Source: JACMQX01 sp044225675 (GTDB lineage: Bacteria > Pseudomonadota > Gammaproteobacteria > Burkholderiales > Burkholderiaceae_C). Taken from it: 64,000 nt of DNA. Shown piece after piece: positions 1 through 6,901 of this stretch (position 1 is its first letter; each line of letters begins with the position of its first letter). The notes beneath the pieces were generated by a model. It worked only from the letters and a program-made list of their open reading frames with translations. It ran no database searches and had not been told where the DNA came from. The stretch spans positions 1-64,000 of the forward strand of contig JBGAIH010000019.1 in assembly GCA_044225675.1 (NCBI GenBank), given 5' to 3'. Both the position numbers and the translations under genes were made by a program.

Positions 1-1
1 T

Positions 2-1837
2 TCAGAACGACAGGGTGAGCGAGCCGTGAGCGCGCCAGCGCCCCTCGCCGGGCAGGCCCATGTGGTGGCGCGCCACGTCCACGCGCAGCGCCAGCTGCGT
101 GCCCAGCCACCAGCGCAGCCCCGCGCCGTGCGCCACCAGCGTGTGCCGGGTGTCCGCGCTGCCCAGGTCCGGCACGAACTGCGCCGTCTCGTTGAAGCTG
201 CGCCCCGCCTCCACGAACAGCACCGGCTGCAGCACCGATGAGCTGCTGCTGCCTGCGCCCTCCTCGCCGCTGCCCGGGCGCCAGTACGGCCCGCGCCACT
301 CCAGGCTCAGCACCAGCCCGCTGTCGGCCGACAGCGTGTCCTCACGGAAGCCCCGCACCCCCTGCGAGCCCGACAGGCTCATGCGCTCGCTGGAGATCAG
401 CGCCCCGCTGGCCCACTGCGCACGCAGCCCCGCCTGCAGCTCCGTGCCCCCCGGCAGCCCCATGCTCTGGCTGCCGCTGGCATTGACCCGCCAGAACCGC
501 GAGCGCGCCCCCGGCCGCGCCGCCGCAAAGTCCCCGTCCGGGCTGCCCGCCACCGCCTGCCCCGGCGAGACCGTCAGCCGCAGCGTCGCCTCGCCCGTGC
601 CCAGCGTGCCGTCGCGCCGCCCGCTCCACGCCCCGTACACCTGCGCTACCCGCACCGTCGTGTTGCTCACCGGCGTCTGGTTGAAGCTCAGCGCGCTGCC
701 GATGCTCTTGAACTCCACCCCCGCCGTCACCTCCGACTGGCTCTTGCCCCCCGCGCCCAGCCCCAGGAACCGGTTGACCGACAGCCCCACGCTCCAGTTG
801 GCCCCCGTCGCGTTGAACAGCCCGCCCGCCAGCGCCACGTCCGTCTCGGAGTACTCGGCCGTGGCGCTGAGCACGTCGCGCCCGCCCCAGGGCAGGCTGT
901 AGCCCAGCGTGTGGGCCACGTAGTGCCCCTCGTCCAGCCCCGTGACCATCCCCAGGTCCAGCCGGTGGTCCGCACGCCCCAGGAAGTTGCCCAGGCTCGC
1001 CCCCAGCCGCAGCCGCGACTCGCCCAGGCTGCGGTTGCCGGTGTTGTCCAGAACAAGGTAGTAGCGCTCGGGCTTGACCTCCTGCGTCTGCAGCACCACG
1101 TCGGTCGTGCCCGGCTGCTCGCCCTGCGCGAACACGACGTTGGAGCGCCGCCACGGCGAGCCGCGGTTGACGAAGGCCACGTCGCCGGCCAGCGCCCGCA
1201 GGTCCAGCCAGTCGCCCTCGCGCAGCCCGATGCGGCAGGTCAGCGCCGCAGCCGGCGTGTACTGCTGGCCCTCCGCGCGCAAGGCCCCCAACCGCGCCGG
1301 CTGCGCGATGACGGTGACCTCGCCGCCCACCACCTGCTGCGGCGGCACGTAGACGTCGGCCAGGTAGTGGCTGCGCCGGTCCAGCTCCTCCACGATCAGC
1401 CCGACCAGCCGCGTGTTCAGCGCCGCGTCGATCGGCTGGCCGCGCAGCGCCGCAAGCCGCTGCGCCAGGCGCGGCATGTCCACCATGCCTTCGGGCAGCT
1501 CCAGCTGCACCGCACCGCCCGCTTCGCCAAAGCGTGCCAGGGGTGGGGGCGGTACCGGTGAGGTCGCCCAGCCGGACGGGCAGGCACCCGAAACTTCGGA
1601 AGAGGAGCCGTGCCCGGTTGGACCCCGAGCGGCCTCAACCGGCATGGCTGCCGGGCTGGCTGCCGGGCTGGCTGCCGGGCTGGCTGCCGGGCTGGCGACA
1701 GAACTGGCCGCCGACTGAAGTCTCACCACAACACGCCTGAGCGTTGCGACCCCGTCGTCTGCGGCGGCGGGATGCGACGCCAACGCGGAACCCAGGGCCG
1801 CGAATAACCACAGGGTACGTTTGAATCCTGGACTCAT
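2..1837 (-). CDS. TpsB/FhaC-type outer-membrane transporter of a two-partner secretion system
   Basis: ShlB/FhaC/HecB-family protein of 611 residues that would export a large TpsA exoprotein through the outer membrane. A signal peptide spans residues 1 to about 27 (hydrophobic core LWLFAALGSALA, then AAADD). It is followed by a Pro/Ala/Ser repeat linker (about 49-64), a POTRA region with LPEGMVDM (about 110-190) and a long beta-barrel. The VRGF motif near residue 494 corresponds to the conserved L6 loop of Omp85/TpsB proteins, and the chain ends in LTLSF, typical of a terminal beta strand. Length is normal for the family. No TpsA is visible; it would be downstream, beyond the left edge. The start has GGGAGGTTC just upstream. 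The family is clear; the cargo is unknown. Confidence 0.9.
   Translation of the reverse strand: MSPGFKRTLWLFAALGSALASHPAAADDGVATLRRVVVRLQSAASSVASPAASPAASPAASPAAMPVEAARGPTGHGSSSEVSGACPSGWATSPVPPPPLARFGEAGGAVQLELPEGMVDMPRLAQRLAALRGQPIDAALNTRLVGLIVEELDRRSHYLADVYVPPQQVVGGEVTVIAQPARLGALRAEGQQYTPAAALTCRIGLREGDWLDLRALAGDVAFVNRGSPWRRSNVVFAQGEQPGTTDVVLQTQEVKPERYYLVLDNTGNRSLGESRLRLGASLGNFLGRADHRLDLGMVTGLDEGHYVAHTLGYSLPWGGRDVLSATAEYSETDVALAGGLFNATGANWSVGLSVNRFLGLGAGGKSQSEVTAGVEFKSIGSALSFNQTPVSNTTVRVAQVYGAWSGRRDGTLGTGEATLRLTVSPGQAVAGSPDGDFAAARPGARSRFWRVNASGSQSMGLPGGTELQAGLRAQWASGALISSERMSLSGSQGVRGFREDTLSADSGLVLSLEWRGPYWRPGSGEEGAGSSSSSVLQPVLFVEAGRSFNETAQFVPDLGSADTRHTLVAHGAGLRWWLGTQLALRVDVARHHMGLPGEGRWRAHGSLTLSF
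1645..1696. repeat. 12-bp tandem repeat inside tpsB
   Basis: TGGCTGCCGGGC is repeated four times exactly (1645, 1657, 1669, 1681), plus four bases of a fifth copy. As each unit is 12 bp, gain or loss of a copy keeps the reading frame and only changes the length of the Ala/Ser/Pro linker between signal peptide and POTRA domain. Confidence 0.9.
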
Positions 1838-1936
1838 GTTGAACCTCCCGCGATAGTGCGGCGGTCAACCAGCGGCTCCAGTGGTCTGGGCTCTGCCGGC
1901 TCCGTTACTCCCTGATGCGATCTACGCAGTCAGGGC

Positions 1937-1957
1937 AGTGTTTCAAACTGAAACACT
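1937..1957. promoter_or_regulatory. perfect 9-bp inverted repeat upstream of tpsB
   Basis: AGTGTTTCA, a 3-base spacer (AAC on the plus strand), then TGAAACACT. The arms match perfectly. It lies 100 bp upstream of the tpsB start in an AT-richer stretch of the 219-bp gap (1838-2056) between tpsB and the merR-type gene. On the minus strand, the direction of both genes, no T-run follows, so it looks more like an operator than a terminator. Four Ts follow on the plus strand, but no plus-strand gene ends here. Nothing else stands out in this gap. Confidence 0.6.
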
Positions 1958-2056
1958 TTTGAGAGCCAGCCTTTGGGCCAAATTAAGCAGGCCACATGGC
2001 CTAGTCCACGCCAGCCGCTGCCGATTTCGACACGGCAAGTCCCGGCTCAAGCTGCT

Positions 2057-2524
2057 TCAGACGTGTCGGCGCGCGGCTGGCGCGGGCACCGGGCCCAGCG
2101 CCTCGGCGCGCTCATGAAGGGCCTCGATGATCCTGCAGTGCGCGCCGTGGCCGTCACAGCGGTTGCGCAGTGCGAGCAGGTCCTTTTCAAGCGAACGCAG
2201 TTGCGCCAGACGCTCCCGCACATGCGAGAGGTGTCCGTCGAGCGCCTCGCGGGCCGTTGCGCAGTCGGCCTTGCGGCGCAGGTCGAGCCCCAGCAGCGTG
2301 CGCACCTCGTCCAGCGACATGTCCATGGCCCGGCACAGGCGAATGAAACGCAATTGGTGGACGTCACCCTTGCCATAGAGCCGGTAGCTGTTGTCACCGC
2401 GCGCACCGGCCTGCAGCAGGCCTTCTTTTTCGTAGTACCGGATGTTGGCGGCCGACACGCCCGACAGGCGCGCGGCTTCGCCGATGCGGTAACCGGCGGG
2501 CGAGGCAGGACGGAACGTCGGCAT
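2057..2524 (-). CDS. MerR-family regulator, CadR/PbrR-like
   Basis: 155-residue MerR-type activator. The N-terminal winged helix reads YRIGEAARLSGVSAANIRYYE, broken here as YRIGEAARLSG and VSAANIRYYEKEGLL. It is followed by the dimerisation helix and a C-terminal loop with RCDGHGAHC. Together with the Cys in KADC, this gives the three-cysteine pattern used by Cd(II)/Pb(II)-sensing CadR/PbrR proteins, so metal sensing is likely by family knowledge. The usual target (a P-type ATPase or CDF exporter) is not adjacent. The upstream same-strand neighbour is an MFS permease, 125 bp away. The frame stays open upstream through the MFS gene in another phase, but the first residues with MerR similarity follow the ATG at 2524. 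Confidence 0.85.
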   Translation of the reverse strand: MPTFRPASPAGYRIGEAARLSGVSAANIRYYEKEGLLQAGARGDNSYRLYGKGDVHQLRFIRLCRAMDMSLDEVRTLLGLDLRRKADCATAREALDGHLSHVRERLAQLRSLEKDLLALRNRCDGHGAHCRIIEALHERAEALGPVPAPAARRHV

Positions 2525-2649
2525 GGCATGAGCCTCCAGCAGCTTGGAAGGCCGGATCATGCCACCGGGCCTGCCTGCGCCGCATTCAAGCAGGCGCGCA
2601 GCCGCAGCTGCGGTGCAGCCAACGTTGGGTGGAACAGGCGGAACGGACT

Positions 2650-3894
2650 TCAGACTGCGACAAGGTGCTGCCTGCGTCGCACGCGCAGAAGCAATGTCGC
2701 CGCGATTGCGATGTTGAGCAGGTTCCAGGCAATGCCGTTGATGAACGCCGCATGATAGGAGCCGGTGAGGTCGAACACCTTGCCCGACATCCAGCCACCC
2801 AGCGCCATGCCCAGCATGGTGGCCATGATGACGGTGCCGACGCGGGCGCCGGCTTCGCGCGCCGGAAAATGCTCGCGCACGATGATCGCGTAGGACGGCA
2901 CGATGCCTCCCTGAAACAGCCCGAACAGCGCAGAGATCAGATACAAGGACACCAGACCGTCGAACGGCAGGAAGAGAAGCAGCGCGATGCCCTGCAGCGT
3001 CGAGCTGAGCAGCAGGGTGCGCAGGCCCCCGATACGGTCGCAGACGACGCCAGCGACCAGGCGACTGACGATGCCGCAGGCCAGCATCAGCGAGAGCATC
3101 TCGGCGCCGCGCGCAGCGCCGAATCCCAGGTCGCTGCAATAGGCCACGATGTGGACCTGGGGCATGGCCATGGCCACGCAGCACGCGACGCCTGCCACGC
3201 AGAGCAGCGCCTGGGCCCGGCCCGGCGAGAGGCCGAATGGAAGGCCGCCGGGCCCTGCTGAGACTGCCGCCTGCCCCGCTGCCGCAGGCGCGGCCACCAC
3301 CGCCGGAGGCCGCCTGCGCATGAACGAGGCCAGAGCGATCATCGACAGCGCGCAGAACAGGCCCAGCCCGAGATAGGTCTGACGCCAGCCCACCGTTTCG
3401 ACGAAGTGCTGCACGATCGACGGCCAGACCGCGCCGCCCAGGTAGTTGCCGCTGGCACACACGCCAACCGCAATACCCCGGCGGCGGACGAACCAGAGCG
3501 AGGTGTCGGCCAGCAGCGGCGCGAAAGTGGCTGAACAGCCCATCAGGCCGATCAGCAGTCCGTGCGCCAGCGCAAACATGACGATGCCGGATGCCGAGGC
3601 CGCCAGGGCAAAGCCGAGCCCGAGGCAGACAGCACCGAGCATGAGCGGCACCATCACGCCGAAGCGATCCGCCAGACGCCCCATGAGGATGCCGCCGATG
3701 CCATAGCCGATCATGAGCAGGGTGTAGGGCAGCGAAGCGTCGGCGCGCGCGACGCCGAATTCCGCCTGGACCGCCGGCAGCACCACGGGCACCACGTACA
3801 TGCCGCTGGCGCCGATGGTCATGAGAGCGAGGGTGACAAGCAGGCGAACGACGGCTTCGCGAGAGTCGGGCTGCGGCGGGAGAGTGTGGGACAT
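2650..3894 (-). CDS. MFS transporter
   Basis: Major facilitator superfamily permease of 414 residues with about 12 hydrophobic segments. The loop 2-3 signature appears as GRLADRFG and its second-half counterpart as GVVCDRIGG. The layout (two six-helix halves joined by an Ala/Pro-rich loop near residue 215) is typical of small-molecule uptake or efflux members. The substrate cannot be read from sequence. It is upstream of and co-directional with the CadR/PbrR-like gene, with a 125-bp gap, so co-transcription is possible but unproven. Confidence 0.85.
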   Translation of the reverse strand: MSHTLPPQPDSREAVVRLLVTLALMTIGASGMYVVPVVLPAVQAEFGVARADASLPYTLLMIGYGIGGILMGRLADRFGVMVPLMLGAVCLGLGFALAASASGIVMFALAHGLLIGLMGCSATFAPLLADTSLWFVRRRGIAVGVCASGNYLGGAVWPSIVQHFVETVGWRQTYLGLGLFCALSMIALASFMRRRPPAVVAAPAAAGQAAVSAGPGGLPFGLSPGRAQALLCVAGVACCVAMAMPQVHIVAYCSDLGFGAARGAEMLSLMLACGIVSRLVAGVVCDRIGGLRTLLLSSTLQGIALLLFLPFDGLVSLYLISALFGLFQGGIVPSYAIIVREHFPAREAGARVGTVIMATMLGMALGGWMSGKVFDLTGSYHAAFINGIAWNLLNIAIAATLLLRVRRRQHLVAV

Positions 3895-4090
3895 GAGCCG
3901 GCCAGCGTAGCATCGGCACGGCCCGCGCGCACCGGCAGCAACCCTGAAATTCGTCGCACGAATGACATGCGCACAAGGTTTGAACGAGGTTCAAATGGGA
4001 AACGGACGGTGCCGAGCATGGCGCAGGCCCGCCGACTCGCGCACAATGTCCGCGTGGGGACGTCAGGCGTCCCGGACCCGGGCGCCCCAG

Positions 4091-4116
4091 CCAGGCGAAA
4101 GTTCCAGGCGAAAGTT
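4091..4116. repeat. 13-bp tandem duplication in the cusF-like leader
   Basis: CCAGGCGAAAGTT occurs twice head to tail (4091-4103 and 4104-4116) in the 283-bp non-coding stretch 3895-4177. Nothing else in that stretch looks coding. A -10-like GCACAAT sits near 4044. Confidence 0.8.
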
Positions 4117-4155
4117 CGCACCGGGAAAAAATTGCAGCAAGATGTTCGTATCAAG

Positions 4156-4183
4156 AAGTTCGCATGAGGAAGTTCGCATGAAG
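4156..4183. repeat. 14-bp tandem duplication over the translation start
   Basis: AAGTTCGCATGAGG (4156-4169) is followed directly by AAGTTCGCATGAAG (4170-4183). Each copy carries an ATG. The first opens a five-codon minicistron (MRKFA) whose stop overlaps the start of the following gene as ATGA at 4178-4181. This looks like a local duplication of an original start region and could couple translation. Confidence 0.75.
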
Positions 4184-4486
4184 AGATTCGTCGTCGCGGC
4201 CGCCCTGCTCGCTCTGGCCGCCGCCAGCTGGGCGCAGACCGACTGGGTCCGCGCCTCGGTCGTCAAGGCCGACGCCAAGCGCCGCACCATCACCCTGGAC
4301 CACGCGGCGTTCGCCAACGCCCGCAAGGGCGGCAACACCCAGATCGACGTGCCGGCCGGCACCGGCGACTTCAAGGTGGCCAAGGCCGCCTTGCTCAAGG
4401 ACGTCAAGCCCGGCGACTCGGTGCGCTTCGTCGCGGTGATGAAGGGCGAGACGATGGTGGTCACGCAGCTGCAGGTCGCCCGGTGA
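4178..4486 (+). CDS. small CusF-like periplasmic protein
   Basis: 102 residues with a clear signal peptide (RFVVAAALLALAAASWAQ). The mature part resembles the CusF OB-fold: SVVKADAKRRTITLDH, a central gap, then LLKDVKPGDSVRFVAVMKGE. In CusF the Cu(I)/Ag(I) ligands include a Trp and two Met in a WPEMTM-like segment. That segment is absent here and only the His of LDH remains, so copper binding is doubtful although the fold is likely shared. GAGGA at 4166-4170 gives a ribosome site for the ATG at 4178. The next gene starts 34 bp downstream of the stop. Confidence 0.7.
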   Translation: MKRFVVAAALLALAAASWAQTDWVRASVVKADAKRRTITLDHAAFANARKGGNTQIDVPAGTGDFKVAKAALLKDVKPGDSVRFVAVMKGETMVVTQLQVAR

Positions 4487-4520
4487 CGGCGACCACGCAC
4501 CGCAGGGCGCCATCACCGAC

Positions 4521-5483
4521 GTGGCGGGCATCGAGGTCGGTCACGACACCGACCCGCGCCGCCCGACCGGCTGCACCGTGGTCATCGCCCGCGATGGCGC
4601 CGTGGCCGGCGTGGACGTGCGCGGCGCCGCGCCGGGCACGCGCGAGACCGACCTGCTCGCGCCAGGCAACCTGGTGGAGCAGGCCCATGCCGTGATGCTG
4701 GCGGGCGGCAGTGCCTGGGGCCTCGATGCCGCCAGCGGCGCCATGCGCTGGCTGGAGGCGCGCGGCGTCGGCTTCGACGTCAAGGTGGGACGCCTTCCGA
4801 TCATTCCGGCAGCCGTGCTGTTCGACCTGCTGGTGGGCGACGCCTCGATCCGCCCCGACGCCGAAGCGGGCTGGCGCGCCTGCGCCGCCGCCAGCACGCA
4901 GCCGCCCGCCGAGGGCAACGTAGGCGCCGGTGCCGGCGCGGCCGTGGGCAAGCTGTTCGGCATCGACCGCGCGATGAAAGGCGGCATCGGCACCGCCTCG
5001 GTGACCGTCGAGGGCGTGACGGTAGGCGCGCTGATTGCCTGCAATGCGCTGGGCGACGTGGTCGACCCCGACACGGGCCGCGTGATCGCCGGCGCCCGCA
5101 CGGCCGACGGCCTGCGCCTGCTCGACGCGCGACGCGCCATCCTGCGGGGGGAGACGCTCAAGCCGCTGCTGGCCGGCACCAACACCACGATCGGCGTGAT
5201 CGCGACCGACGCCCTCATCACCAAACCGCAGGCGCAGCGCCTCGCGCAAATGGCCCACGACGGGCTGGCGCGCAGCATCAACCCGGTCCACACCATGTCG
5301 GACGGCGACACGCTGTTTGCGCTCGGCACGGGCCGCGCCGGCCGCCATCCGGGCATGATGGTGCTGGGCACGATGGCGGCCGAAGCCACGGCCCGGGCCG
5401 TCGTTCGTGCCGTGCAGGCTGCCACGGGGCTCGGCGTCGGCGCCTTGCATCTGCCTGCCGCGCGCGACCTCGCCGGCGGCTGA
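4521..5483 (+). CDS. P1-family peptidase, DmpA/L-aminopeptidase-D-esterase type
   Basis: Peptidase S58 (DmpA-like) family, 320 residues from the GTG at 4521. These enzymes self-cleave before a Ser/Thr that becomes the catalytic nucleophile. The matching segment here is NTTIGVIATDA, with Thr222/223 as candidates. Other family blocks are LLAPGNLVEQAHAVMLAGGS, KGGIGTASV, DGDTLFALGTG and VGAGAGAAVGK. The start is a problem: the conserved N-terminal GAITDV lies in the same frame just before the GTG (from 4506), yet no ATG, GTG or TTG exists between it and the in-frame stop at 4440. The frame overlaps the end of the CusF-like gene. The function call is good; the start is uncertain. Confidence 0.85.
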   Translation: MAGIEVGHDTDPRRPTGCTVVIARDGAVAGVDVRGAAPGTRETDLLAPGNLVEQAHAVMLAGGSAWGLDAASGAMRWLEARGVGFDVKVGRLPIIPAAVLFDLLVGDASIRPDAEAGWRACAAASTQPPAEGNVGAGAGAAVGKLFGIDRAMKGGIGTASVTVEGVTVGALIACNALGDVVDPDTGRVIAGARTADGLRLLDARRAILRGETLKPLLAGTNTTIGVIATDALITKPQAQRLAQMAHDGLARSINPVHTMSDGDTLFALGTGRAGRHPGMMVLGTMAAEATARAVVRAVQAATGLGVGALHLPAARDLAGG

Positions 5484-5501
5484 AGACCGGGATTTCATGC
5501 C

Positions 5502-6833
5502 ATGACCACCATGCCACAAGCCATCCGCTACACACTGTTGTCCATCCGTGAACTGCTGGTCTCTGCCGGCCCGTTCGCCTTTCTTGCCGTGGCCCTGCTG
5601 GTGCTGGCCTACTGGTGGCTGGACCCGCAGCCACCACGCAAGGTGACGCTGGCGACCGGGCCCGCGCAAAGCGCCTATGACGAGTTCGGCAAGCGCTACC
5701 AGAAGGCGCTGGCAGCCAATGGGATCGAGGTCGTGCTGGTCAGGAGCGAAGGCTCGTCGGCCAACCTGCAACTGCTGCGCGAAGGCAAGGTGGACCTGGG
5801 CTTCGTGCAAGGCGGCAGCGGCGACCTCGCCACCGAGGACGACACCAGCCTGCAGTCGCTGGGCAGCCTGTTCGTCGAGCCGGTGTGGCTCTTCTACCGC
5901 GTCGAGTCGGCCCGCAAGGTGACGGCCACGGGCACCCTGAGCTCGCTGACCCAGCTGGCCGGGCTGCGCCTGAACGTCGGCACGGCCGGCAGTGGCGTGC
6001 CCAATCTGATGGAGCGCATGTTCGACGTCAACCGCGTGGACCCCAAGACCATCCGCCTGTCGCGCCTGGAGCAAACGCCGGCCACGGTGGCGTTCCTGGC
6101 GGGCGAACTCGATGCGCTGGTGTTCGCCTCGGCCCCCGAATCGCTCATGGTGCAGATGCTTCTTCAGACACCGGGCGTCAAGCTGATGGACTTCGCGCAG
6201 AGCGAGGCCTATTCGCGGCGCTTTTCCTTCCTGACCCCCGTGACGCTGCCGCGCGGCGTGGTCGATCTGGCGGGCGACATTCCGCCGCAGGACGTCCGGC
6301 TCGTCGCCTCCACCACCTCGCTGCTGACCCGCGAGAAGACCCATCCCGCGCTGGTGCAGCTGTTTGCCCAGGCGGCCATCAACCTGCACGGGGTGTCGGG
6401 CTGGTTCAGCCGGGTCGGCGATTTTCCCAACACGCGCAACACCGAGTTTCCGATCGCCAAGGAGGCCGACCGCGCCCTGCGCAATGGCGCGCCGCTGCTG
6501 CAGCGCTATCTGCCGTTCTGGATGGCCAATCTGGTGGAGCGCATGTGGCTGGCGCTGGGCATCATCATCGCGGTGATGCTGCCGCTCAGCCGGATCGTGC
6601 CGCCGCTCTACCAGTTCCGCATCCGCTCGCGGGTGTTCCGCTGGTACGGCCAGCTGCGCGACATCGAGTCGCGCGCGGCGCAGGATCCGGCGGCGTCCGC
6701 CGCCCTGCTCAAGGACCTCGACGTGCTGGAGGAGCACACCGCCAAGATCACGGTGCCGCTGTCGTATGCCGACGAGCTGTACGCGCTGCGAAACAACATC
6801 CACCAGGTCCGCAAGAAACTGCTGAGGGCCTGA
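5502..6833 (+). CDS. membrane-anchored TAXI-type solute-binding protein
   Basis: 443 residues. An N-terminal transmembrane segment (about 21-40, FAFLAVALLVLAYWWL) is followed by a TAXI/NMT1-type substrate-binding fold: VTLATGPAQSAYDEFGKRY, LREGKVDLGFVQGGS, LRLNVGTAGSGVPNLMERM. A second transmembrane helix (about 344-365, MWLALGIIIAVMLPLS) leads to a basic cytoplasmic tail with a helical end. No TRAP permease gene is adjacent, so this may be an orphan sensor-like or tethered binding protein rather than part of a transporter encoded here. It follows the peptidase by 18 bp on the same strand and is probably co-transcribed. Confidence 0.8.
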   Translation: MTTMPQAIRYTLLSIRELLVSAGPFAFLAVALLVLAYWWLDPQPPRKVTLATGPAQSAYDEFGKRYQKALAANGIEVVLVRSEGSSANLQLLREGKVDLGFVQGGSGDLATEDDTSLQSLGSLFVEPVWLFYRVESARKVTATGTLSSLTQLAGLRLNVGTAGSGVPNLMERMFDVNRVDPKTIRLSRLEQTPATVAFLAGELDALVFASAPESLMVQMLLQTPGVKLMDFAQSEAYSRRFSFLTPVTLPRGVVDLAGDIPPQDVRLVASTTSLLTREKTHPALVQLFAQAAINLHGVSGWFSRVGDFPNTRNTEFPIAKEADRALRNGAPLLQRYLPFWMANLVERMWLALGIIIAVMLPLSRIVPPLYQFRIRSRVFRWYGQLRDIESRAAQDPAASAALLKDLDVLEEHTAKITVPLSYADELYALRNNIHQVRKKLLRA

Positions 6834-6901
6834 AGCCGGGGGGCTCGCCTGGCCCCAGCCCCGGACCCCGCCGAAGCACGGCTTGCCGTGCCAGCCGCAG
6901 G

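Noticed and set aside
1937..1960. Intrinsic terminator on the plus strand
   Set aside because: The stem with TTTT would fit, but no plus-strand gene precedes it; operator is the better reading.
2057..3994. Apparent 645-codon fusion through the MFS and MerR genes
   Set aside because: The upstream two-thirds is an out-of-phase reading of the MFS gene; MerR similarity begins only at the ATG at 2524.
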